64,000 nt of DNA from the NCBI RefSeq assembly GCF_023091745.1, contig NC_068913.1, positions 36,276,501 to 36,340,500 on the forward strand. The letters run 5' to 3'. The stretch comes from Budorcas taxicolor. Its lineage: Eukaryota > Chordata > Mammalia > Artiodactyla > Bovidae. Below, piece after piece: positions 33,693 to 46,599 of this stretch. The notes beneath the pieces are model-generated. The model was given only the letters and a program-made list of their open reading frames with translations. It was not told the DNA's origin and ran no database searches. Each line of letters starts with the position of its first letter. The stretch's first letter is position 1. Position numbers and translations under genes: made by a program.

Positions 33693-35934
33693 TTTTAGTA
33701 AAATATCCTGCTATTGCTAAATGTGTAATTTGCAAAGTGAGATAAATGTTTTAAAAATCATGGCTTAAAACTGCTGCTTCCCCTAGAATACAGAAAGAGA
33801 AATGTCATTCCAACACTAGCGATGAGAATAATTATTATCATTTGCAAGCAAAAATGTTAAACAAGCCAGAGATATTTGGCAAAGTGACCACCTAGTTACT
33901 AAAAATCCAAAATATGACAAGTTCCTTCAAGAAAAGATGTAACAGGTAACTTTCACTCTGGCAGCAATGAATGGAGAGCGAAGTTATCAAACACTGGAGA
34001 GAACAAAGTAGAACAACATTTAACAATGTTTTTCAACTTTCAAGGAAAGCATGGATTACAGTTTACTTTTTCAGGGAGTCCCAGATTCAGCGTTCATCTG
34101 CATACAGTTGCTAACTCTTCCCTAAGGGCCATGGCAGGATGCTTACAACAAAGACAGGGAGTTAGGTATAAAAACTCACAAGCTGAGAAAGACTTTTACA
34201 GAAACACAGACACATCAGTCATTAGATATCCAAGGATGGAATAGAGGAGTACAGAATGAGGTGAATCCCTCCAGCACTCCACATGGTACAGAGAACAGGA
34301 GGCTGTAAGTATCCACCTTTAGGGCAAAGAGTCTTTAAGACTGTTATTAGAGTAACCGATCAATTTTTGATTCTAGCTTATCATGTTCTATTTCTTTGAA
34401 ATATTTTGATGGAATCAACATGTCTATAGACGGCCTAACTGCTAGGGAACTAAGCCAACGTACAATCATTCAGTCATTGTAGTATATGCTAATTACGAGG
34501 AGTTAGAAATAGCTTCTTTGATAAAGTTCTTGCTAAAGAATTCTACTGGATTGGCTCCTAAAATCATACCCAGATGTTCATTACTACAACTTCTCTCCCC
34601 TCAGTGTAATCAGGTTTGGATCCAGCTCTGTATGATAATACATCCCATTTACATACTGTCTCTGTAAGGAGAAAATTATCCACAAGTACCACTACTTCTT
34701 TAGTGTACTGCACAGAAGAACATTTTCCCTGCTGTGTATCTCAAACACATGGGTGTGCAAATGAGGATGTAAAATCAGTTAAGAATTGAACTGCTCTGCA
34801 TAATAAGACAGTGTGAAGAGAAAAGAGGCAAGGGGTGGGTTTTATAAAAATGGCTTAGCTGCTGTGATGTGTGATGTGACTTCATCTAAAACTCCTGCAA
34901 AGAATTAAATACATCTACCAAAGAAATGAATGTTTTATGGGAGTATCTTTTGATTGAGACAACAAAAAAGACAACTAAAATTCACAAGAGCCTCAGCATG
35001 GAACAGAACAAAGGTGACAGTTTAAGAAGTCACCACCCAAGAAGCAGAGGAGGCCAGGAGAATGAAAGTGCTGACAAAATTAGCAAAAATCCTTGGGGAA
35101 GATGTGGATTCTTATAGACCATGAGACTGGTTGTGGGGCTCAAGAAGAATGTGTCCAGGCTGCGTGTGCATTGGGCCCACCAGGGGTCATTTCAGTTCTG
35201 TCTGCTTTCAGAATTTCCCTTTCTCATGCTAATGGAAGGTGAGAATCCTAAGCTACCTCCCCACACTCCTGCACACAGTATTCTAGTCCATCACTTATTT
35301 TGGCTTAAATGTAAATATATAATGTTTGGACATAAGCAAGTAAGATTATCGTCAAGGGACTGAGGCCAAATTTGATAATAAAATACTTCTCAGTAGTAGA
35401 ATCATAAGTGGCAGTGATGTCCAAAATTTGATGACCTTGTATTATTAGATTAAGTAATAGAAATCATTATGAAAATCGGTGGGTGAGAAATACTTGAAAT
35501 TAAATATTTGGAAGATTAGGTTTCAAGGACTATTTATTTTACATGAATACTTAAAGGAGAAAATATATCTGGACTTGAGATGACTAAAATCATATTATGG
35601 AAAAACACAGGGGTATTACAATTCTTAATATAGTGACAAGATCCTATCTGGGTTGCTACACTGATTACACGTACGTTTTCTTCTTATTCTGTTTTACCAA
35701 TGAATATTTTGTGTTCTGACATGCATTTAGTGTGCAATTATCTTATGTATTGCATAACAAATAAAATATAGAATTGACATATTAAACGGGATTATCCTTT
35801 GTGTGTTTCATATGGATGGAATATCATCATCTCACCATCCTAAATCAGCCTCCCCATTTTCTTCTCTTTCAGACCAACTTTCACCAGAAGTTCTTTGAAA
35901 ACTTAATAGAATGATCAAATATAAAAGAATATTA
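33693..35934. other. Unique DNA
   Basis: About 2.2 kb with no recognised gene or repeat. Sense frames of 63-80 codons (34026-34244, 34926-35117, 35121-35363) lack motifs and splice context. Confidence 0.4.
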
Positions 35935-36110
35935 ACTATTATCTAGCTCAGCAACCATTCTTTTATAGGTAGGGAAACTAAGTTTCTGGAGATTAAAATG
36001 ATATTCTAGTTAGTGGGAGAAAAAGGTGGACCACAGTACAGGCTTGTCTGTTCCCAGTATATCTGGTCACTCATGCTACTCAGACCAATCCCACTACCTA
36101 AATATCTTGC
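35935..36110 (-). mobile_element. MIR-like SINE remnant
   Basis: The plus strand reads as a complement of the MIR core (ggtagggaaactaagtttct, then tctagttagtggga). Strongly diverged. Confidence 0.55.
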
Positions 36111-36301
36111 TACCCCCAAACTTTATCCTGCTGAAGAGTCAAAATTAACTACGTTATGTGTTCTAAGAAAGAAATTAAGCAACATATGACTAAATTTCAT
36201 TTATAAACTGTCTACCATCAGGCTAAATCTGACAAACTGAGGATTTCATTTCTCATTTTTATTTTCAAGAAATGTTGGGATATTTACAAAGTTTAATGCA
36301 A

Positions 36302-37048
36302 ATAAAGGATTTAGGGTTATATGTGTTCTTAATATTTAGTGAGTTATCACTATCTCTGATGAAGGAAAAGAGCACTTGATTATTACTATTTTTCTATAGT
36401 TACTAGATTACTAGAAACACTGCTCTCAATTAGCAAATGTTTTCTATTTTTGACTTTGGAGCAATGTAATGGCCAATCTCCCATTTCCTTCTCTCCAACA
36501 AAACTCTAAACAAATTAACAAATACATATGGAGTAATAAAAAAAAAATTGATAGCCTGCTTGTTGTTTTTTTTTTAATCTTTCTTTCTATTACTACTTGC
36601 TAAGTAGACAGGAGTAGACCAATAAATGGGGAAGGTGATGAGCTTAGCATTTAAAGAGTTCCATATTAAATTATCGATTTAGCAAGGCATAAGATGTGAA
36701 GTGTGATCAAAAAGATCTGCACGTTGACCTTTGTGATTACACTGTAATTATAGTGGCGTTTTGTTGGGAATATTGATCTATCAACATGCCAAGTTGCTGC
36801 ACAAGAAGGCATATCATTTGCTCCTAATTCTTTCAGATATTCCCAAGATACCCTGAAACTTGAAGCAACATGCCTTGTCAAGGTAAGTAATTGCCTACAC
36901 ATTATGACAATACATTTTTCTTTTGTGTAAAGTCTTTGTTTAGAAAAAAATGAAAAAGTTTTAAACTATGACTTTCAGCCCTAAATATGTATTCTTGAAA
37001 TATGTAAGTATTAAATATTAAGAATACATATAACCCTAAATCCTTTAT
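36302..37048. repeat. Inverted repeat pair: 37 bp arms, one mismatch, 673 bp apart
   Basis: The arm at 36302-36338 (core ggatttagggttatatgt) and the arm at 37012-37048 are reverse complements except at one position. The second arm also sits in a local 12 bp hairpin (36985-36996 with 37020-37031). The interval is AT-rich, contains no transposase-like frame, and holds a 78-codon minus frame without motif. Origin unknown. Confidence 0.9.
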
Positions 37049-38759
37049 ATATTATGTGCTATAAATGAAAATAAACACAGTATTCTGATAAAGTTATTAA
37101 TAATAAGTGCAGCAACACCAAAAATATTAGTAAAAATAAATTATAAGATAATTCCACTTGAACTAAATTTAATATAAAATCAAGAGAAAAGGATCTTATT
37201 TGGTTGTATCAAAAACAACCCTCTGTGTGTAATATATGCACAATAAAAACTTACTAAATGAAATAAATTTATTATATATCCCTGCTAACAAGATTTGGTT
37301 TGAAATACCATCTTTTAAAAGAAATGTCCATTACTTAAAGAGTACCTCATTCCATGTTGTAATTAAAAAAAAAAAAAAAGATGTATATGTACTTACTGCC
37401 AAAAACCTTTAAAAAAAAAAAAATCCCTAGATAATTTTTAAAGGACAAAGGGTCAGCCAACAGGACCTCCCCCTGCTTAAATTGTTAAATTTGATATCAA
37501 ATACTGAAAAATAAGTATATTTTATTCAAAGAAGGTAAAAGTATAAAAAGTTGTGAGAATTGGTTGATAATCAAATAATGAAGATAAACAGAAAAATACC
37601 AAAAATCGTTTTGCTATAAAGTTTGACCATATCAAGACAGAATTATGCTATAATTATATATACATATGTGCATATACATACATAATATGCAGTGTTTGGT
37701 TTCTTTTACTAATTATATATCTTTTCATATAGTAAAATACATTTTCTCCTAGATGGATAGAGAGAGATGTGTAACTGTGAATAAACCAACCCAGTAGGTA
37801 GGAAGGAGAAGTTTAGCAAATAAACCCATGTTCAGGTTTATGGAATATAGCAAGTAAATAAATTAGCCAGTGTACCTAGATGGATATGAAATAAAATCAG
37901 TCTCTCACTTCTGGGAGATAGAACCTTCTGATGAAACCTGTGATACACAGAGTAACAAAGATATAAATGTTAAACTGGACCAAAAACCATGTATATAACT
38001 TGGGAAACTTGGGAAGGAAGTTGACTGGAGTAAATGCTATGGGCTTGAAAAGTCTTAGTGACACTACAAAAGATGGATGTTATTTAAGTAGGAATAGTCT
38101 AAAAAACCATAAATCAAATTAATATGGAAGACTCAAGAAATCATTTTTTCCTATCATGGAAATAAATTGAAAATCGCTCTGGCCTTGCTGACTCAGAATC
38201 TTTAAGTCACTATTCTTATTTCTTGAGACTGGATACATAAACATTTCTATATGTCAGTAAGATTTAAATGACTACAGGGATAATAAAGAAATAAAACAGT
38301 GTGCAATGATTGTAGCAGATAAAATAACTCTAATCACACTCTTGTTTGTTTTTTCTTAGTCTGGTATTTTAAATACTTAGAAGAGTTATAAAATGTATAG
38401 TTAAATAATGAAGACAATATTTTATGAACTTAACACAGTGAGCATTAGCCAAGCTATAAACTGTATGCTTTTTTGCACTTGTAACTTTAGGTATTAAATA
38501 TCTACACATGAATGAAAGGAATTTATCTGAGGCCAGATTTAAAAAAAAAAAAAGATGACACAGAAAGTAATAAGATGAACAAACCCTGAAACTCAAACAA
38601 AGTGTGAAAGGTCTCATTCTTACCAGACAAACCAGAAAAACCTTGTAAATATCTCTCCTAGGTAACCGGGTCAAATTAGCAGTAGACTTCAGGAAGACAT
38701 TTGCTAAGAAGTTCAATAAATCCTAACAGAAAATTGGGACATATTTCTCCAAGAAATAT
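37049..38759. other. AT-rich unique DNA with A-runs
   Basis: Contains poly-A runs near 37365-37379 and 37411-37424 and an alternating AT/CATA tract near 37655-37690. A 115-codon minus frame (38369-38716) has no motif I recognise. Confidence 0.4.
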
Positions 38760-39180
38760 ATATGAATAGGAAGTGAATAAATCATTCAACATAATTATTT
38801 CTCAGGGAAAGACAAATTAAGATCCCAAAGAGATGGCACTATACATCCATTAAAATCTTTATGGTTAGATTTTCAAAATCTGAAGATACCAAATATTGAC
38901 AAGAAAGTGTACCAGCTGGAATATCATACATGTTTGGTGGTAGTGGAAAACAACTTAGCTACTTTATGAAACATTGTTAATGTCATATACACTTAAATAT
39001 TCACTTTCCATATGGTCCTCAATCTTACTCCAAGGTATTTTTCCTAGAGAAATAAAATTACATGTTTGTACAATAGTCTGTACCACAATACTTACAAAAG
39101 CTTTATCCATAATAGAGAAAAATTTGAAGCGACACAAACGCATATCAACTATGTAAGGACAGACACTGGAGATTTTATAC
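38760..39180 (+). mobile_element. Old L1 (L1M type) ORF2/3' fragment
   Basis: Signatures resemble a diverged L1 ORF2 C-terminal region (agagatggcactatacatcc; ttgacaagaaagtgtaccag; aatacttacaaaagctttat). Weakly conserved; no frame. Confidence 0.6.
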
Positions 39181-39469
39181 TAAGCATGCCAACGTTATTT
39201 ACTCGGACTATTTTATTTCAACACTTGCTACAGTGAGATCCAGGAGTTTTGATTTTCTAATGTTGTATTTCTTTTCAGTCTTAGTACCATTAATGAAGTT
39301 CATTGCTTTTAATGATGTGAGGGGAATTAAGAAATTTATATTAATCTGACAAGAGACTATAAACTCGTTAAGCAAATGTGGTTGAGCAAATACAGCTAAA
39401 TAGGAATTTAATAAAATCTGAGGATGGATATGTTTATCAACCAACCCGTTGTAAGATCGTTTGTCTAAA

Positions 39470-40040
39470 ACTAGAGCTACTAAATGATCCTGCAATCTCA
39501 CTCCAGGGTATATATCAAGAGAAAATCAGAATTTGAAACAATACATACACCCCAACATTCACTGCAGCACTAGCACTGTTTACAATAAATAGCCAAGACA
39601 AGGAAACAACCTAAACATCCATCGACAGATGAATGGAAAGGGGAAGAGTGACACACAGACACAATAGAATATTACTCAGCCATGAAATAATGCCATTGGC
39701 AGCAACACATGGATGGATCTAGAGATCATACTAAGTGAAATCAGTCAGAGAAAGACAAATATCATATGATGCCACATATTTGTAGAATCTAAAAAAATGA
39801 TGCAATGAACTTATATACAACGCAGAAATAGACCCACAGACATAGAAAACAAACTTATGGTTACCAAAGGGGAAAGGGTGGAGGGATAAATTAGGAGTTT
39901 GGGATTAAAATATACACACTACTATGTAAAAAACAGATAACCAACAAGGACCTACTGCACAGCAAAGAGAACTAAACAAACTAAACAAGGCACAACAGCA
40001 CCACAGGCAAGCAGAAATTAGGATTATGACCAAAAAACAA
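39470..40040 (+). mobile_element. L1 3' end (ORF2 C-terminus and UTR)
   Basis: The DNA spans aatctcactccagggtata, then acagatgaatggaaag, then atggatggatctagagatca, then agaaaacaaacttatggtta, then aacaaggacctactgcacag. This is the ordinary 3' third of a Laurasiatherian L1. The frame is broken and the end lacks a clear poly-A. Confidence 0.88.
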
Positions 40041-40406
40041 AAATGTATTAAAACAATGCTACAAAGTTTACACTATGATGTATCTCTTTTGATGGTTACA
40101 AATAATTTTTGGATTACCAAAAATCTACATAATAATATAGTTTATGATTCCACAATCTTAAGCTCTAGCTATGATTAATGTTTAAGAATTTCTGTAAATA
40201 TGTAAAATCTGTAAATAAGAGACGTTTGTTCATGGTAATCCCCTATGGATGTTAATGAGTTTCTTGTTACTTGAGGAAGAAAAAAAAAAAACAAGAAAAA
40301 AGATCAAAGATCATGCTGGTAATATCACCTCACAAGGTACAATAATAAAGAGCTAAATCATAGTACTGGACATTATTTGACAATTTTTATATATTTGCTA
40401 TTACCT
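40041..40406. other. Unique DNA
   Basis: Nothing recognised. Confidence 0.35.
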
Positions 40407-40418
40407 ATTATCTGTTTT

Positions 40419-40550
40419 GGAGAAGGAAATGGCAACCCACTCCAGTGTTCTTGCCTGGAGAATACCAGGGAAGGGGGAGCCTGGTGGGCTGCCATCTATG
40501 GGGTCGCAGAGAGTCGGGCATGACTGAAGCAACTTAGCAGCAGCAGCAGC
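40419..40550 (+). mobile_element. BOV-A2 SINE monomer with 12 bp target duplication
   Basis: Flanked by attatctgtttt at 40407-40418 and 40551-40562. It contains a single monomer ending in a (cag)n run, so it is 5'-truncated or monomeric. Confidence 0.95.
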
Positions 40551-40562
40551 ATTATCTGTTTT

Positions 40563-42602
40563 ATAAATATTAACTAGGCAAACTTCTTACCCAGAGAAAT
40601 TAAACATTTCATTTAGTGAGCTTTGAACAATATGTAAAACAATATGTTTTTCTGGTCTTCTCCACCCTAAAATAAGCATGTGTATCCATGGCGATGACAA
40701 TATCAATAATTTTACTACTTTGGAAACCTATCTTACAAGGGGACTGGTTTTAAATTTGCCTTGTAGTTTAAAAATTTTGTGGAGTTCAGATTATCTTTTA
40801 AATATTTTTAAATTACCCAATTAAGTCTACACAATTTGTATCAAAAACCCTGTATACTACTATGATCATGATAATGATGATAACAACAGATATTAGTGCT
40901 TACTGTGTACCAGATTTTCTTCTAATAAATTTGTATATACTTTATGCATGTTTACTGATTTAATCTTCACCATAAGGTATAAGAAGGTGCTTTCTATTAT
41001 GTTCTGTTTTAAGGTCCATAGAAGTAATTTGCCTAAAATACAACAGATTTTAATTAATTCACTGAACTAATAAAGTCTTGTTAAATCAGATTATACATTA
41101 ATAAACATGCATATTAATATAATAAACATTCAATGTACAATATATAATATTATCATTTTTAAAATTCTAGACATACACCTAACATTGAAAAATTGATGCA
41201 TTTACATTAAACTGATATTGAAAGAAAACAAGTATTTGCTTTTCCAGTCAGATGATTACTCCGAGGTATATGCTCATCAAAAAGACCAGCAAGAATTTTA
41301 TGGTATATGAGTCATGTCATAGCTATGGTCACTAACTTACTAATAAGCCACATTCAATTAAGTTATATGCCTAATTAGTAAGAAGGTGGTACTTTTAATT
41401 ATATATAAAGGAAAATAAAACAAATTTAAAACTTAATTGATTTGGTTTTAAACTGACTATGAAAACAATGAGTTTAATACAAGAAACAAAAAGGAGGAAA
41501 CAATTATTGAGCTACTAGAAACACTGATTAGTTGTAAACTTAACAGATACACTTTTAACTAAAAGAAATTTTCTTGTTGTTCAATACTGTCATAGGGAGA
41601 CTTTTTACTCTAAGTTTATTACACTCCACAATCAACATGTGTACATACAAACATTACTCATCCACCCCCTAGAATTTTTAAAAATAATTTCTTAAAGAAA
41701 GATTACAGAAGTTTTAACATAAACATTCAAGAAGGATATATAACAAAACAAAAATTTCCTTTTATATGATAGTGTATCTTATACAAACAACTGCCTCCAA
41801 CAAAAAGGGCCTAACCTGAAAAAAAAAAAAAAAATTCTGTTTGAAAGCATTAGAGAGCTACCAAGGTTGATAGGCTTTAAAGGGCTAAGATTCTAGAAAA
41901 AAATATACTCAGAGGTAAGACTCATATTCAACAGTATTTTCATTTGTAAACAGCACAGAATGAGTGATTGAGAAGTTCAGTAATGTGTCTGCTAACTAAA
42001 GATTTTCCAGTGTTTTAGGATGGAGGAGATAAAAATTCAACTTCTGGCATATCAAGTTACTTAAGGTTAGAAAAACAAGATTTAAGAGAAACAGGCAATA
42101 CAGAAAATAGATTTACAAAGAGAGCTGTCTCTGGAGACCATAAGCCAATCAAAACCACTAAAAGGCTGTGAGCCTAAATTGTGTTTAGCAACCTCATAGT
42201 GCTGGGCTGTAGGAAATGAGCAGAACAGAATTTAGGTTGCACCAAAAGGTCAATGATTCATTTAACAGTTTAGACTTTAAGGTGGAACCACTAATGATAC
42301 ACAACCTAGGAACAACTGTGAATCAGATTTGGATCAGCTATCAATAGCTGAAATCTAACTTCATATAATCCCAAACTTTGATAAATTTATTTTGTTAAAA
42401 ATATTAGGTAATTTTGCAAGATTTATATGATCTGAAATTGAGCATTGTTCTATTTATCAAGAGTTCAAATTAATTAACGAACTGTGTAGAGATGATTAAA
42501 TGTATAAATATCATATAAATGTAAATACATAATTGATATAAAACAAATATATCCTCAGGAAAAGAAAATATGTTTGAATTGTTACTCTTGCTATCAGTTA
42601 AG
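40563..42602. other. AT-rich DNA with a MIR remnant
   Basis: Apart from the MIR-like stretch at 40875-41045 and a poly-A run near 41819-41834, I recognise nothing. Confidence 0.4.
40875..41045 (-). mobile_element. MIR SINE remnant
   Basis: The plus strand follows the complement of MIR: gtgcttactgtgtaccagat, then ctgatttaatcttcaccata, then aggtccatagaagtaatttg. Confidence 0.65.
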
Positions 42603-44385
42603 TTCAGTTCAGTCACTCAGTTGTGTTCGACTCTTTGAGACTCTGTGGATGGCAGCATGCCAGGCTTCCGTGTCCATCACCAATTCCCAGAGTTAACTCA
42701 AATTCATGTCCATTGAGTCAGTGATGCCATCCAACCATCTCATCCTCTTTCATCCCCTTCTCCTGCCTTCAATCTTTCCTAGAATCAGGATCTTTTCCAA
42801 GGAGTCAATGCTTTGCATCAGGTGGCCAAAGTATTGGAGTTTCAGCTTCAGCATCAGTCCTTCCAATGAACATTCAGGACTGATTTCCTTTAGGATGGAC
42901 TGGTTGGATCTCCTTGCAGTCCAAGGGACTCTCAAGAGTTTACTCCAACACCACAGTTCGAAAGCATCAATTCTTTAGTGCTCAGCTTTCTTTATAGCCC
43001 AACTCTCACATCCATACATGACTACTGGAAAAACCATAGCCTTGACTAGACAGACCTTTATTGGGAACGTAATGTCTCTGCTTTTTAATATGCTGTCTAG
43101 GTTGGTCATAACTTTTCTTCCAAGTCACATGCATCTTTTAATTTCATGGCTGCAGTCATCAGTGAAAGTGATTTTGGAGCCAAAAAAATAAAATCTGTCA
43201 CTGTTTCCATTGTTTTCCCATCTATTTGCCATGAAGTGATGGGACCAAATGCCATGATCTTAGGTTTCCGAATATCGAGTTTTAAGCCAACTTTTCCACT
43301 CTCCTCTTTCACTTTCACCAAGAGGTTCTTTAGTTCTTCAACTTCTGCCACAAGGGGGGGTATCATCTGCATATCTGAAGTTATTGATATTTCTCCCAGC
43401 AATCTTGATTCCAGCTTGTGCTTCCTCCAGCCCAACATCTCTCATGATGTACTTTGCACATAAGCTACATAAGCAGGGTGACAGTATACAGCCTCAACGA
43501 ACTTCTTTACTGATTTGGAACCAGTCTGTTGTCCCATGTCTGGTTCTAATTTTTTGTCTCTTTACCTGCATACAGATTTCTCAAGAGCCAGCCAGGTAGT
43601 CTAGTATTCCCATCTCTTAAGAATTTTCCACAGTTTGTTGTGATCCACACAGTCAAAGGCTTTGGCATAGTCAATAAAGCAGAAGTAGATTTTTGTCTGG
43701 AACTCTCTCGCTTTTTCGATGATTCAACAAATGTTTGCAATTTGATCTCTGGTTCCTCTGCCTTTTCTAAATCCACTTGAACATCTGAAAGTTCACAGTT
43801 CATGTACTATTGAAGCCTGGCTTGGAGAATTTTGAGCATTACTTAACTAGCATGTGCGATGAGTGCAATTCTGTGGTAATTTGAGCATTCTTTGGCATTG
43901 CCTTTCTTTGGGATTGGAATGAAAACTGACCATTGCCAGTCCTGTGGCCACTGCTGAGTTTTCCAAATTAGCTTGCATATTGAGTACAGCACTTTCACAG
44001 CATCACCTTTTAGGATTTGAAATAGCTCAACTGAAATTCCATCACCTTCATTAGCTTTGTTTATAGTGATGTATCCTAAGGCCCACTAGACTTTGCATTC
44101 CAAGATGTCTGGCTCTAGGTGAGTGATCACACCATGATTATCTGGGTCATGAAGATCTTTTTTGTATAGCTTTTCTGTGTATTCTTGCCACTCCTTCTTA
44201 ATATCCTCTGCTTCTGTTAGGTCCATACCATTTCTTTTCTTTATTGTGCCCATCTTTGCATGAAATGTTCCCTTAGTATTTCTAATATTCTTGAAAGGAT
44301 CTCTAGTCTTTCCCATTCTATTGTTTCCTCTATTTCTTTTCATTGATCACTGAGGAAGTCTTTCTTGTCTCTCCTTGCTATAATG
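42603..44385 (-). mobile_element. 5'-truncated BovB LINE
   Basis: About 1.8 kb, from the 3' tail (agttcagttcagtcactcag) to the linker region near 44383. Compared with the younger copies it has scattered changes. The catalytic region is frameshifted: the DNA near 43350-43375 that should encode YADD is read as SDMQMIPPL in the only open frame (43106-43438). The short frame at 44086-44343 is the linker (AEDIKKEWQEYTEKLYKKDL). Confidence 0.93.
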
Positions 44386-45239
44386 ACTCACAAATAAACG
44401 CTTGATTTGATTTGAGACTGAAAAAAATAAGTGTGACCATTTTAAAATAATTTTACTAAGCCTAAAAACTTTTGGATTCTGAAAAACAAAATATTTTCCA
44501 GCAGTATCTGTTTTTACAATAAAGCTTTTTAAACAAGTTATCTAAATAAAACTCACTTAAGAAAACGAACTAAATTTTAAAAACAGATGCTGCTAGTAAA
44601 TCCATTATAATTTGGAAAGCTAAGTCTCAACATTTAAAACAAATTAACATTTTCAAGAAAACAGTTGCAACCTCAACAATGATTGTTTTAAGATTTAGAA
44701 ATTTTATTATTTCATTTCCATTCTTTTAATTTTTGAAAGCCTTGTTACTGGTGTTTTAGGAGTAAAAAACTTTAGTCTTCATAGAGAGTTGGCTTAATGA
44801 TTGGAGCAATAATCCAACACTACAAATGTTGACCCTAATTTTTACAAGTGTCAACAATTTGATATATGACCTAAACCTTACTAGACTTCATAATCCATGA
44901 TAAAATTTCTTTATTCAATTTTATCTGATTTCAAACTCTGAGTTTGACAATATTTTCAACAATTATAATCTGATTTGAATGATAAATTTACATATGTTTA
45001 AATGTATAGAGTCTTTTTGTTTTTTATGATCAATTATATGTCACACTTGTTAGTTCATTTACTAAATATCCATGAGTACACATGGTATGCCAGTGTTAGA
45101 TTTGGGAAAGATTCTACATTTAAGAAAGTTATTGTCCATTAGTGGAATACTAATGTGTGAAGAAATAAATTTATGAATATGTTAATAATAAAATTATGAA
45201 TGATGTGGGGAAAAAACTGGGACACAATCAAAAGCGATT
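44386..45239. other. AT-rich unique DNA
   Basis: Nothing recognised. Confidence 0.4.
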
Positions 45240-45250
45240 AATCCAGGTAG

Positions 45251-45444
45251 TGAAGTGAAGTGAAAGTGGCTCAGTCGTGTCTGACTCTTTGCAACCCCAT
45301 GGACTGTCCATGGAATTCTTTAGGCCAGAATACTGCAGTGGGTAGACTTTCCCTTCTCCAGGGGATCTTCCTGACCCAGGAATCGAACCAGGATCTCCTG
45401 TGTTGCAGGCAGATTCTTTACCAGCTGAGCTATCAGGGAAGCCC
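45251..45444 (-). mobile_element. Bov-tA SINE with 11 bp target duplication (1 mismatch)
   Basis: Flanked by aatccaggtag at 45240-45250 and aatccgggtag at 45445-45455. A small internal deletion removes part of the body near 45305-45315. Confidence 0.94.
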
Positions 45445-45455
45445 AATCCGGGTAG

Positions 45456-45870
45456 ACATCAGTGAAAATGGGGAAGTGGGTAGCTCAGTAGACACAGTTA
45501 AAAAAAAAAGGAAAAAATTGTGGAACCAGCTTTGTCTAAAGTCTGAAAAAATATTAAAGGTTTATGGCAACAAAGCAAATAAGTGCTAAATCAAGAAAAA
45601 GGTTATTTGCAAATTGCTGAAAAGCTTTATAGCAGTTTTACTTGTTGTAGCCCCATGCTCCACCCTAGTTTTATGACAGCCTTAAAGCAACAGTAGTCAA
45701 TGTTCCCAATGTAGGTCCCTGGTCTCTGGTTGTAGATGAAAATGCATTTGTTTGGACTTCTATGCAGACCACATTGTTTTGCCTAACCTTGAAAGTTTCT
45801 CAGGATGGAAATGTGATTACATAAAAAAACATTCCTCAGTAACACTGTAAAGCAAATGAATGAACCAATG
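45456..45870. other. Unique DNA
   Basis: Nothing recognised. Confidence 0.35.
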
Positions 45871-45880
45871 CAACCCTGAG

Positions 45881-46207
45881 ACTCTTGAGGTCCCTTGGAC
45901 AATAAGATCAAACCAGTGAATCCTAAAGGAAATCAACCCTGAGTACTCATTGGAAGGACTGATGCTGAAGCTGAAGCTCCAACACTTTGGCCACCTGATG
46001 TGAAAAGTTGACTCACTGGAAAAAGACCCTGATGCTGGGAAAGATTGAGGGCAGGAGGAGAAGGGGATGACAGAGGATGAGATGGTAGGATGGCATCATC
46101 TAATCAATGGATATGAGTTTAAGCAAACTCTGGGAGATGGTGAAGGGCAAGGAAGCCTGATGTGCTGCAGTTCATGGGGTTGCAGAGTTGGCATGTCTGA
46201 ACAACAA
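45881..46207 (+). mobile_element. Short 3' BovB fragment with 10 bp target duplication
   Basis: A sense BovB 3' end from the codons for the RLLRVPW region to a tail of aacaacaa. The target caaccctgag is present at 45871-45880 and 46208-46217. Compared with the young copies it is diverged. Confidence 0.93.
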
Positions 46208-46217
46208 CAACCCTGAG

Positions 46218-46599
46218 CAGAAGCTTCCAGGTGAGGAAACAATAAACATGCCAAATGTCTCAGAGGACAAGCTTGAGAGAGTGTGTCCTTGGGAAAGTAC
46301 AATGTTGAAGGCACCATGGATACTAGGAAATTAAAAAATCCGTGCATATACCCAGAGCATGAAGCATACTCAGAGTGACCTGAGACATCCTTAAACTTCC
46401 ACTTCTGACTGGAATTTGGTCTCAGTGAAAGCAGTGAAGCTGAGGCAGAGTTCAACATGGCCTGGTTAAGACTGAAGAAGTGCTCCATCTGCAAATACTT
46501 AAGAGAATGTTTTCTCATTTCTTCCTTTTTTCCTCTTTGTTTTCTGTCTTGTTCGTACTCCACGTGTTAAAGGAAATTTCTGTCAAGACACTAGCTGAC
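46218..46599. other. Unique DNA
   Basis: Nothing secure. A 155-codon minus frame (46096-46563) runs from here into the BovB fragment and has no family I recognise. Confidence 0.35.

Noticed and set aside
36580..36890. Possible exon ending at a gtaagt donor (36883)
   Set aside because: The candidate acceptor upstream (gacag near 36611) has a poor tract, and no frame is open across the interval.
42594..44394. Target duplication cttgctat around the BovB at 42603-44385
   Set aside because: The right-hand copy is also normal BovB consensus at that place, so the match cannot be told from internal sequence.
46096..46563. 155-codon minus frame
   Set aside because: It runs from unique DNA into a BovB fragment on the opposite strand and shows no motif; treated as chance.
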